33,899 nucleotides of DNA, from the IMG/VR virus record IMGVR_UViG_3300036893_000017, positions 1-33,899 of that record; one strand, given 5' to 3'. The position numbers were made by a program, and so were the translations under genes. Origin of the DNA: a virus. The notes below the pieces were generated by a model that saw only the letters and a program-made list of their open reading frames with translations, made no database searches and was not told the DNA's origin. Shown piece after piece: positions 1 through 5,108 of the stretch (positions are counted from its first letter, which is position 1; the number at the start of each line of letters is the position of its first letter).

Positions 1-214
1 GCCCGGCGCTGGCGTTCTCCCGCAGCACGGCGCTGGCGTTCTCCCCCAGCTCGGCGCTGGCGTTCCCCCGCAGCACGGCGCTGGCGTTCTCCCCCAGCTC
101 GGCGATAGTGATACCGACGGCCTTCGTGTCACGGATGACGATGCGCGTATATTCAGGGAACGACTTTGGCAGCGCGTCCCACTCGGCCTGCGTAGTTACG
201 ATGATCTCTTTCAT
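1..214 (-). CDS. Octapeptide-repeat (NASA repeat) phage protein, truncated by window edge
   Basis: This leftward gene runs off the left edge; 71 codons are visible. The start is the ATG at 214-212, preceded by a strong ribosome site (AAAGGAG, about 6 nt upstream). The N-terminal part (about residues 1-38, beginning MKEIIVTTQAEWDALPKSF) has the look of a conserved leader of phage repeat proteins. It is followed by four 8-residue repeats of the type A-[EV]-L-[GR]-[EG]-N-A-S. Such repeats are known from hypothetical phage proteins thought to form beta-helices; their role is unknown. It is probably co-transcribed with the gene at 455-270. A sibling family may be the Cys-repeat protein at the right edge of the window. 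Confidence 0.7.
   Translation of the reverse strand, partial: MKEIIVTTQAEWDALPKSFPEYTRIVIRDTKAVGITIAELGENASAVLRGNASAELGENASAVLRENASAG
5..100. repeat. 24-bp tandem repeat, four units, arranged as a 48-bp higher-order repeat
   Basis: Units begin GGCGCTGGCGTTC at 5, 29, 53 and 77. The units at 29-52 and 77-100 are identical; those at 5-28 and 53-76 differ from each other by one base, and differ from the other pair at their 3' end (CGCAGCAC against CCCAGCTC). A two-unit (48 bp) block has therefore been duplicated. The repeat is coding and gives the octapeptide repeats of the minus-strand protein. It is not a CRISPR, because there are no spacers. Confidence 0.85.
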
Positions 215-269
215 TCTCTTGCTCCTTTGGGTCTCCAGGTGGAAGCGGGTCAGGCTTGCTTCCGTGCTA

Positions 270-455
270 CTAGATGAGTGAGGTACTGAGACGGTCTATT
301 ACCAAGATCGTCTCTTCGCGGGAAAACACGAGCCGCGTTGTGTTGATATCACCATTCAGATCAAGTGCGATCTGATCGCCATAGTGGGTTCGCGCGCTCA
401 TGTCAATCCGAGCTTCCCGTTGAGTGGGTTCCTTGCCTAGCGTGTAAATCGTCAT
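270..455 (-). CDS. Small hypothetical protein (61 aa)
   Basis: Read leftward, with start chosen at ATG 455-453 because GGAGG lies 5 nt upstream of it; an ATG four codons further upstream (467) has a poorer site and contains the GGAGG in its own coding sequence. The protein (MTIYTLGKEPTQREARIDMS...) is mixed alpha/beta in character, with no signal peptide, membrane segment or cysteine. I do not recognise a family. It is the first gene behind the leftward promoter at 525-553 and is followed after 55 nt by the repeat protein, so it belongs to the leftward early-type operon. Confidence 0.6.
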   Translation of the reverse strand: MTIYTLGKEPTQREARIDMSARTHYGDQIALDLNGDINTTRLVFSREETILVIDRLSTSLI

Positions 456-524
456 ACCGCCCTCCATGTTTCTCTCCCGTGTCGCTGTCGGTCACCCAGT
501 CGCTAGTGGAAGATCACTGAAAGC

Positions 525-553
525 AGTATCGCATACGGCGTATGCGTTGTCAA
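525..553 (-). promoter_or_regulatory. Leftward sigma70-type promoter
   Basis: On the minus strand, -35 TTGACA (553-548) is separated by exactly 17 bp from GATACT (530-525), which matches 4 of 6 positions of the -10 consensus. The transcript would start near 518 and read the genes at 455 and 214. The 17-bp spacer is almost wholly filled by the palindrome at 531-545, so a repressor bound there would block polymerase. Confidence 0.6.
531..545. promoter_or_regulatory. Operator-like perfect inverted repeat GCATAC-GGC-GTATGC
   Basis: A perfect 6-bp inverted repeat with a 3-bp centre lies between the -35 and -10 boxes of the leftward promoter and 14 bp upstream of the -35 of the rightward promoter. 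The arm GTATGC recurs at 584-589. This is a probable operator controlling both directions. The regulator is not proven; the RHH gene at 594 is the nearest candidate. Confidence 0.6.
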
Positions 554-558
554 CCCCC

Positions 559-587
559 TTGACAAATATATTTTATGCGGATAGTAT
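559..587 (+). promoter_or_regulatory. Rightward promoter of the RHH regulator, leaderless geometry
   Basis: -35 TTGACA (559-564), 17-bp spacer, -10 TAGTAT (582-587, 4 of 6). Only six bases separate the -10 from the ATG at 594, so transcription should start at or next to the start codon and give a leaderless mRNA, as is known for lambda cI from PRM. No ribosome site precedes the ATG. The -35 box is 5 bp from the -35 box of the leftward promoter. Confidence 0.6.
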
Positions 588-591
588 GCGG
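574..591 (+). repeat. Direct repeat TATGCGG x2, 11-bp periodicity (putative operator)
   Basis: TATGCGG occurs at 574-580 and 585-591, 11 bp apart, so both lie on the same face of the helix and flank or overlap the -10 box. A third partial copy, TATGCG, is at 541-546. RHH dimers of the Arc/MetJ class usually bind short sites repeated at about one helical turn, so this is a plausible autoregulatory site for the gene that starts at 594. Confidence 0.5.
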
Positions 592-593
592 TT

Positions 594-767
594 ATGGTGA
601 GACGAGGGATTCTCTTCACTGATGACGATGAGAAGGTGCTGGCCAGCCTGAAGAAGCGGCTTCGCCTGTCACAAGGCCCAGTGAATATCACGATGATCAT
701 CCGGTTAGCGATACGGAAATATCATGCCGATCTTGACCCTAAACCCGCAGAGGCGCGACGTGACTGA
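594..767 (+). CDS. Ribbon-helix-helix type DNA-binding regulator (57 aa)
   Basis: The protein has the layout of Arc/MetJ-like regulators: a short basic strand (RRGILFT, residues 3-9), helix A (about residues 10-25, DDDEKVLASLKKRLR) and helix B (about 31-47, NITMIIRLAIRKYHADL), the latter with the typical I-I-R-x-A-I-R pattern. Length fits a minimal RHH repressor. The start is the only in-frame ATG and sits at the predicted transcript start. It faces away from the leftward early-type operon, with palindromic and direct repeats between, as expected for a phage control gene. The function is inferred from pattern only; a toxin-antitoxin antitoxin is an alternative, but no toxin neighbour is apparent. 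Confidence 0.6.
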   Translation: MVRRGILFTDDDEKVLASLKKRLRLSQGPVNITMIIRLAIRKYHADLDPKPAEARRD

Positions 768-849
768 GCTGCTCAAGCTCGGCATGGTGCCCTGCGCTAC
801 AAATCGGGGGGTGTGGGTGTGCCCGGAGTCAAGCGCAAAACGGACATAG
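724..849 (+). CDS. Possible small gene overlapping the RHH gene (41 aa)
   Basis: An open frame starts at ATG 724 (GGAA 6 nt upstream), overlaps the last 44 nt of the RHH gene in another frame and ends at 849, running 21 nt into the end of the convergent gene at 1206-829. The codons have strongly G/C third positions, like the real genes here. The product (MPILTLNPQRRDVTELLKLG...) has two Cys and ends KRT. No family is recognised. It could equally be a chance frame. Confidence 0.3.
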   Translation: MPILTLNPQRRDVTELLKLGMVPCATNRGVWVCPESSAKRT

Positions 850-1206
850 GTCGGTTTCCTGTATCGGATTGCCACGCGGAGTACGACGTGTGCGATGAAT
901 CTCTTTGGTTCCATTGCAGTGCGGGCACGCCTTTGGTTCGGGCCAGTCAATCGGCCTCCAATGCGTCACAGTTGCTCTGCTTTCCCACTCCGCACCATCC
1001 CACAGCCGCGACGTAGGCCAGCTGTTCTCTTTACGAATGACGAGGTATCCACCGTAAGCAGTCGGCCTCTCTTGGGGAAATTCGCGCCACCGGAACCTAT
1101 CGTCCACTTCGGGCATAAGATCCTCCAAATTCTTGCGGAGCGTTAGCGTTGTGGCTCTCACCACTTTCGTTTCCAACGTTGAGCACAACTGCGGAACGCG
1201 GGTCAC
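829..1206 (-). CDS. Small protein with C-terminal zinc-ribbon-like motif (125 aa)
   Basis: The start is GTG at 1206-1204, chosen because GGAGG lies 7 nt upstream; it overlaps the stop of the preceding gene (GTGA). The C-terminus carries CPHC and CPFC about 25 residues apart (the last residues are CPFCA), a likely zinc knuckle or ribbon. The rest is rich in Arg, Trp and Glu, with no membrane segment. This is a common type of small early phage protein, but no defined function can be given. It is the last gene of the leftward group 1690-829. Confidence 0.7.
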   Translation of the reverse strand: MTRVPQLCSTLETKVVRATTLTLRKNLEDLMPEVDDRFRWREFPQERPTAYGGYLVIRKENSWPTSRLWDGAEWESRATVTHWRPIDWPEPKACPHCNGTKEIHRTRRTPRGNPIQETDLCPFCA

Positions 1207-1358
1207 GATGTGGCCTCCTCATTTTGTAGGCTGCGCACAAAATCAAGGAACTCAGCCCGCTTCCGTCTAGCATCCAACTCGTGTTCGCGCAGAGCAGTAG
1301 CGGATTGCACCATGTCCTCCGCGAGCATCTCTATCTTGCGGCGTTCCTTGTCGGTCAT
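1203..1358 (-). CDS. Small helical charged protein (51 aa)
   Basis: ATG at 1358-1356; the TGA (1205-1203) overlaps the GTG of the next gene, indicating translational coupling. The sequence (MTDKERRKIEMLAEDMVQSA...) is highly charged and should be one or two long helices, possibly a short coiled coil. The ribosome site for this ATG is poor, and an internal ATG preceded by GGAGG is possible. No family is recognised. Confidence 0.55.
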   Translation of the reverse strand: MTDKERRKIEMLAEDMVQSATALREHELDARRKRAEFLDFVRSLQNEEATS

Positions 1359-1486
1359 CGCTGCGCCAAAAGTCGGAAGGTGCTGATCGTGGAACGGCTC
1401 ATGGCTGGAATCCTTCGCTGGGTTACCTACCGGCCCTCGCTACCACGCGAGAGGCACCGCTTACCCTTGGAACGGCGCGGCGGAGC

Positions 1487-1690
1487 TTATGCGTTTTCAG
1501 CCGCTTCCCATTTGCCCGTGTGGCTTGTACGGGTCGTGGGGCCTGTAGTTTCGCGGAAGCGGACTGCCCCACATTTGCATTCCTCGCGTATGGCGACTCC
1601 GCCGTGCGCGGCCTGCGAGTGGTATGCGTATGGATCGCAGCAGTGTGTCCAGCCGAAAGTTTCGCTCTTATTTACCGTATGCTTGTGCAT
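1487..1690 (-). CDS. Small Cys/His-rich phage protein (67 aa)
   Basis: Start ATG 1690-1688 has GGAG 8 nt upstream; an in-frame ATG seven codons earlier lacks a site. The protein has a dense set of Cys and His in W-T-H-C-C-D-P-Y-A-Y-H-S and later E-E-C-K-C-G-A-V-R-F, a pattern of small zinc-binding phage proteins. It is the first gene behind the promoter with the 17-bp palindrome (1730-1759). Its role is unknown. Confidence 0.65.
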   Translation of the reverse strand: MHKHTVNKSETFGWTHCCDPYAYHSQAAHGGVAIREECKCGAVRFRETTGPTTRTSHTGKWEAAENA

Positions 1691-1705
1691 TTTGTAGCTC
1701 CTATG

Positions 1706-1722
1706 GTGCATCGGTTATGCAC
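1706..1722. promoter_or_regulatory. Inverted repeat GTGCAT-N5-ATGCAC at the predicted transcript start
   Basis: A perfect 6-bp inverted repeat with a 5-bp centre begins about 7 bp downstream of the -10 box of the leftward promoter at 1730-1759. It could be a second operator or a small hairpin in the 5' leader of the gene at 1690. Confidence 0.4.
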
Positions 1723-1729
1723 TAAGAGG

Positions 1730-1759
1730 ATAGTACAGCAAGCGGCTTGCTGATGTCAA
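1730..1759 (-). promoter_or_regulatory. Leftward promoter with a perfect 17-bp palindrome in its spacer
   Basis: On the minus strand, -35 TTGACA (1759-1754), 18-bp spacer, -10 TACTAT (1735-1730). Inside the spacer, 1736-1752 reads CAGCAAGC-G-GCTTGCTG, a perfect palindrome with 8-bp arms. This is a textbook operator position for a dimeric helix-turn-helix repressor. No such repressor is recognised in the window. The promoter drives the genes at 1690, 1358 and 1206. Confidence 0.65.
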
Positions 1760-1773
1760 TAGGGTAGAGAGAT

Positions 1774-2007
1774 TTATTTTGCAGCTTTGCCCTGCGTCTG
1801 CATCTTGCACATCACACACCCGCATCCGAGCGCATGTGCCGTCCTAACGCTTGCCTTGTATCCCTCAACGGCAACAGCATCCGTCTTCCCAGGCCATCGC
1901 TTCGCCCGGACACGCGCTAACGTCTCAGCTGCAGCATCTCTCTTAGCCTGAGACTTAGACTCTCCCCCACGCTTCCCGATCTCCCGCAGATACTCTCTGA
2001 TCTCCAT
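1774..2007 (-). CDS. Basic small protein with CxCxxC motif (77 aa)
   Basis: Start ATG 2007-2005. No clear ribosome site is present; a possible -10 (TACAGT, 2020-2015) lies 7 nt upstream of the ATG, so this message may also be leaderless. Residues 1-41 are basic and helical (EIGKRGGESKSQAKRDAAAE and following), resembling the Gly/Lys/Arg-rich N-termini of many small DNA-associated proteins. The C-terminal part has CGCVMC, a possible metal site. It lies back to back with the late operon. No function is assigned. Confidence 0.6.
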   Translation of the reverse strand: MEIREYLREIGKRGGESKSQAKRDAAAETLARVRAKRWPGKTDAVAVEGYKASVRTAHALGCGCVMCKMQTQGKAAK

Positions 2008-2043
2008 ACGGCTTACTGTATCACGAAACGGCTTGGACTGGAG

Positions 2044-2074
2044 TTGACTAATTCTGTCAAGTTATGGCTATAAT
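2044..2074 (+). promoter_or_regulatory. Putative late-operon promoter
   Basis: -35 TTGACT (2044-2049) and a perfect -10 TATAAT (2069-2074), separated by a long 19-bp spacer. The -35 is one arm of an inverted repeat, TTGAC-N7-GTCAA (2044-2060), which could be an activator or repressor site. The transcript would start near 2081, just ahead of the small terminase gene. The long spacer suggests that an activator may be needed. Confidence 0.5.
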
Positions 2075-2092
2075 GCCTTGAGGGTTTCCGAA

Positions 2093-2497
2093 GTGCCAGC
2101 ACAGATCGAGTACACCGAAGCAATCGCCGATACGATCTGCGACAGGCTGATCGAAGGCGAGTCGCTGAGAAAGATATGTCGCGACGAAGCAATTCCCTCA
2201 AGATCAACAATCCTTAGATGGTTAGATTCTCTTCCAGAGTTTGAAGCCAAGTATGCGCGCGCGAGAGCTTATCAAGCGGACACAATGGATGATCTGATTC
2301 TAGAATGCGCCGAAACTGTTGATAACGATAACTTTCAGGCGATCAAAGTTAAGATGGCTGCTTACACATGGCGAGCTGCGAAGCTGGCCCCCAAGAAGTA
2401 CGGCGAGAAGGTGCAGCAGGAGGTCACCGGCGCGAATGGCGGGCCACTCCAGGCTGCGGTTACGGTAACGTTTGTCAAGCCTAATGGCCCTAGCTGA
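2093..2497 (+). CDS. terS: Terminase small subunit
   Basis: DNA-recognition subunit of the packaging motor; it binds the packaging site and presents DNA to the large subunit. The protein (134 aa) starts YTEAIADTICDRLIEGESLR and continues with a helix-turn-helix (about residues 8-45) ending in the R-S-T-I-L-R-W-L pattern shared by Sf6-type small terminases; the C-terminal half is helical. I chose GTG 2093, which has GAGGG 8 nt upstream; a TTG five codons earlier lies almost on the promoter -10. It overlaps terL by 14 nt, the usual partner arrangement. Confidence 0.88.
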   Translation: MPAQIEYTEAIADTICDRLIEGESLRKICRDEAIPSRSTILRWLDSLPEFEAKYARARAYQADTMDDLILECAETVDNDNFQAIKVKMAAYTWRAAKLAPKKYGEKVQQEVTGANGGPLQAAVTVTFVKPNGPS

Positions 2498-3770
2498 GTT
2501 CCCTGATAAATTCGCTCCGCTGTTCGAGGCTCATCCCTATAAAGTGCTTTACGGCGGTCGGGATGGCTGCAAGAGCTGGGCGATTGCTCGTGCTCTGCTC
2601 ATCATTGGGGCTGATCCTGGCATCCTATGGCCCGGACGGACTGATGGCCCACGCATCTTGTGTGGCCGCGAGACGATGGATTCGATTCGCGAGTCCGTCC
2701 ACCAACTTCTTAGCGATCAGATCGGCAACCTGGGGCTGCATGATTTCTATTCCGTGCTGCAATCGGAGATTCGTGGGAAGAATGGCACTGAGTTCGTATT
2801 CGCCGGCCTTCGTAAGCAATCGGTGTCCTCGATCAAGTCCTATGAGGCCATCGACATCTTCTGGGGTGAGGAAGCCAGCACTGTCAGCCGGCGGAGTTTG
2901 ACGATCTTACTTCCCACAATCCGCAAGCCTGGCTCAGAGATTTGGTGGTCCATGAATCCCGATCTTGAGACCGATGCCGTCTATCAGGACTTCGTGCTCG
3001 ACCCTCCACCCGGCGCTTTCGTCTGCCGCACATCCTACCTGGACAACAATTGGCTGAGTCCTGAGTCTCGCCAGAAGATCGAGACGCTGCGCCAGCGGGA
3101 CTTCGATACCTTCCACCATGTCTATGAGGGTGCGACCCGTTCCACGGTTGAAGGCGCTATTTACAAGGCCGAGATTCAAGCTGCGGAGCGAGAGGGGCGC
3201 ATTCGGACCGTCCCCTGCAATGGAATGCAGCCTGTGGACACGTTCTGGGACTTGGGCTATGCCGACCGCGTGAGTATCTGGGCGGCGCAGCGTGATCCAT
3301 TTGAGATCAAGATTCTGCGCTATTTCGAGGGAGATCATCAGGCCATCGACTACTATCTGCGCGAGATGCAGACGTGGGGGTATGTGTTTGGGACGTGCTA
3401 TCTGCCTTGGGATGGGGGAACGATCAGCTTGGGGACAGGCAAGTCCATCGAAGAGATCATGCGGACCAAGGGCTTCAAGACGCGGGTACTCAGGCAGATG
3501 GCTAAGGCGGATCAGATCAACGCTGTACGCACGATCTTCCCGCAGATGTATTTCGATGCCAAGCTGTGTGCGGATGGGTTACAGTATCTGAGACGTTACC
3601 AGTGGGGGCCAACCACTCAGTTGGGCGTGGCGCGACGGGAACCTTTGCATGACGACGCTTCACATCCCGCAGATGCACTTGCTACTATGGCCGTAGGGAT
3701 CAAGGAACCTGAGCGCAAGAAAGAGCTACCGCCAAGGCGGACAGTTCAGAGAGGGACGGGTTGGTCATGA
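2484..3770 (+). CDS. terL: Terminase large subunit (packaging ATPase/nuclease)
   Basis: Cleaves concatemeric phage DNA and pumps it into the prohead with ATP. It is 428 aa, the usual size of the PBSX/Terminase_3 group. The Walker A region is Y23-G-G-R-D-G-C-K-S31, with Cys29 where Gly or Ala usually precedes the Lys. Walker B is I123-D-I-F-W-G-E-E130. The RuvC-like nuclease starts near residue 250 with D-T-F-W-D-L-G-Y-A-D, and the late Asp/His motif is H-D-D-A-S-H-P-A-D-A-L near the C-terminus. ATG 2484 is preferred to a TTG four codons upstream. Its TGA overlaps the next ATG. Confidence 0.93.
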   Translation: MALAEFPDKFAPLFEAHPYKVLYGGRDGCKSWAIARALLIIGADPGILWPGRTDGPRILCGRETMDSIRESVHQLLSDQIGNLGLHDFYSVLQSEIRGKNGTEFVFAGLRKQSVSSIKSYEAIDIFWGEEASTVSRRSLTILLPTIRKPGSEIWWSMNPDLETDAVYQDFVLDPPPGAFVCRTSYLDNNWLSPESRQKIETLRQRDFDTFHHVYEGATRSTVEGAIYKAEIQAAEREGRIRTVPCNGMQPVDTFWDLGYADRVSIWAAQRDPFEIKILRYFEGDHQAIDYYLREMQTWGYVFGTCYLPWDGGTISLGTGKSIEEIMRTKGFKTRVLRQMAKADQINAVRTIFPQMYFDAKLCADGLQYLRRYQWGPTTQLGVARREPLHDDASHPADALATMAVGIKEPERKKELPPRRTVQRGTGWS

Positions 3771-4138
3771 ATCGCAGGAACTTCCTACAATTGTTTGCAT
3801 CGGCGAGCGCCGCCGCAGGTTTGGGGCTAACGGTTCCCGCCTTGGCTGCACCTATCGCTACCGGTCCACGCTGTAGCGTGCGATATGTGGAAGCATTCGA
3901 TGTGCTACACGCCCACATGACTTATCGCCTCGACTTCGGACGCGGTGTTACTCTTCAGGTTCCCAAGCAGATTGAGCGCGGCATGGTCTATCACGATGTC
4001 GGTGAGGGGCAGTTGCTTGAAGTCTGCGCTTTGATGCGCAAAGAGGTTCCTGATATTCCCGAGCGATCAGTGTTAGCCTCAATCATCGCCGATATGAGGG
4101 ATAACCAGATTTTTGGCGTGACTTGGAGTGTCGCATGA
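3767..4138 (+). CDS. Small protein with a Tat (twin-arginine) signal
   Basis: The 123-aa product begins MNRRNFLQLFASASAAAGLG and continues to P-A-L-A-A-P: a twin-arginine motif (R3-R4-x-F-L-Q), a hydrophobic stretch and a likely cleavage after A27. Tat signals send folded proteins across the cytoplasmic membrane, which is unusual for a gene wedged between terminase and portal. The mature part (about 95 aa) is soluble, with one Cys early and one in the middle; its family is not recognised. ATG 3767 overlaps the terL stop (ATGA), and its own stop overlaps the next gene, so it is co-translated with the packaging genes. Confidence 0.75.
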   Translation: MNRRNFLQLFASASAAAGLGLTVPALAAPIATGPRCSVRYVEAFDVLHAHMTYRLDFGRGVTLQVPKQIERGMVYHDVGEGQLLEVCALMRKEVPDIPERSVLASIIADMRDNQIFGVTWSVA

Positions 4139-4329
4139 AATTGACCGCATCCGCGCGCAAGAAGATTCCCGCCAGCAAGTTCGCCGGGCCCGGTCGCTCC
4201 TTCCCTATCGAAGATAAGAACCATGCACGGGCCGCACTGAGCATGGTGGGCCGTTCTGAGGCGAAGGGCAATGTTTCGGCATCGGCGGCTGCCAAGATTC
4301 GCCACAGGGCAAAGGAGATGTTGGGATGA
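4135..4329 (+). CDS. Small basic conserved phage protein (64 aa)
   Basis: MKLTASARKKIPASKFAGPG... with later H-A-R-A-A-L-S-M-V-G and A-A-K-I-R. This pattern (K-x-R-x-x-I/L-P-x-S-x-F-A-x-P, then H-A-R-A-A-L) recurs in small phage proteins and in domains attached to phage head or maturation proteins, sometimes filed as DUF6582. Its role is unknown. It overlaps its neighbours on both sides by ATGA (4135-4138, 4326-4329). Confidence 0.7.
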   Translation: MKLTASARKKIPASKFAGPGRSFPIEDKNHARAALSMVGRSEAKGNVSASAAAKIRHRAKEMLG

Positions 4330-4589
4330 ACGCTCACGAGGTCATGGATGTAAACATGCGCTCCGGCATGAAGAAGTCAAAGCCAGAGATGAAGTCGATG
4401 GAGTACGAGCGCAGCGCGAACGGTGGGCACATCTTCACCCATCGAATGAGTCAGGATGGCGGAGGCTATCACGAGTCAGAGGTGCATACATTCGGCGCGG
4501 ACGAGGGTGACAAGGTTATGGCGCACTTTGCTCAGAGTGCAGGTTTGCCGATGGGCGACAAGGACTCGGCGGCGGGAGCGGCCACCTAA
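4326..4589 (+). CDS. Small hydrophilic phage protein (87 aa)
   Basis: It starts by an ATGA overlap with the previous gene and ends in TAATG. The sequence is Met-, His- and Gly-rich, with a middle of likely beta strands (Y-E-R-S-A-N-G-G-H-I-F-T-H-R-M, then H-E-S-E-V-H-T-F). Similar short proteins with an E-x-x-x-N-G-G-x-x-x-x-H-x-M pattern occur near phage portals. No function is known. Confidence 0.6.
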   Translation: MNAHEVMDVNMRSGMKKSKPEMKSMEYERSANGGHIFTHRMSQDGGGYHESEVHTFGADEGDKVMAHFAQSAGLPMGDKDSAAGAAT

Positions 4590-4708
4590 TGACTTCACTA
4601 GAAGAAATGCAGGCATTCGTGAAGCAAGTCGTCATTCGTATCATCGACAAAAAGACTGGTCGATGGTTCGACTACCGAGACGGCAAAGAGATCGGACGGT
4701 CTATCTGA
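4589..4708 (+). CDS. Very small protein (39 aa)
   Basis: It starts in the TAATG overlap with the previous gene (4587-4591) and ends in TGATG, which starts the next one. The product begins MTSLEEMQAFVKQVVIRIID and ends G-R-S-I, with a helix followed by a beta hairpin-like part (K-K-T-G-R-W-F-D-Y-R-D-G-K-E). The tight coupling on both sides supports it as a real gene. Family not recognised. Confidence 0.55.
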   Translation: MTSLEEMQAFVKQVVIRIIDKKTGRWFDYRDGKEIGRSI

Positions 4709-4788
4709 TGCTGATTATTCGCAAGTGTCCAACATGCGGTAAAGTGACGGCTGGGGGTTGCCATTGTAAGGGGAAGCGATGCAACTAG
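4708..4788 (+). CDS. Micro zinc-ribbon protein (26 aa)
   Basis: The product is only 26 residues: K-C-P-T-C-G-K-V, a short linker, then G-C-H-C-K-G-K-R-C-N. This CxxC...CxC arrangement can hold one zinc. It starts in TGATG and its end overlaps the next gene by 10 nt. It would be missed by length filters. Its coupling with neighbours and Cys spacing suggest it is real, but 26 aa is near the limit. Confidence 0.45.
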   Translation: MLIIRKCPTCGKVTAGGCHCKGKRCN

Positions 4789-5108
4789 ACGAGCAACGCC
4801 GTGTCGAGAACTTCTGCATCGTCTGTCCACTCAAGGACATTGAGGATGTAGACATACTCGCGTTGATGGGGTCGCTGATTCAGGATCACGATCATCTACG
4901 GGAGAAGCTGTTGACCGAACCTGACCCTTTGAAGCGCAGGGAGAAGCTGGATGCGATGCGGCCTCACCTATCGTTTCGCGCCGATACTGCGGACGCTTAT
5001 GAGATGGCTGAGTTGGCGCGTAAGCATGGCGTTCAGCCGATCTATGCGGAGCAGGAAAGGCAGAGTCGTATAATCATGCCGGAATCTAGAATCCATGAGG
5101 TGTCCTAA
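4779..5108 (+). CDS. Hypothetical protein, helical (109 aa)
   Basis: ATG 4779 has GGGGAAG just upstream and overlaps the micro zinc-ribbon gene. The protein is charged and mostly helical, with E-N-F-C-I-V-C-P-L near the N-terminus and R-E-K-L-L-T-E-P-D-P-L-K-R-R-E-K-L in the middle. It contains Y-E-M-A-E-L-A-R-K-H-G-V-Q-P-I-Y-A, a helix-strand pattern. No family is recognised. It ends in TAATG, coupled to the membrane protein that follows. Confidence 0.6.
   Translation: MQLDEQRRVENFCIVCPLKDIEDVDILALMGSLIQDHDHLREKLLTEPDPLKRREKLDAMRPHLSFRADTADAYEMAELARKHGVQPIYAEQERQSRIIMPESRIHEVS

Noticed and set aside
1-110. Possible CRISPR array
   Set aside because: The units are contiguous 24-bp coding repeats with no unique spacers.
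503-700. Minus-strand frame of 65 codons over the control region
   Set aside because: It covers both promoters, the operators and the RHH gene; its sequence has no family features and no ribosome site.
1380-1486. Additional gene between 1358 and 1487 on the minus strand
   Set aside because: Only a 15-codon ATG frame ending in an ATGA overlap is present; too short and without support.
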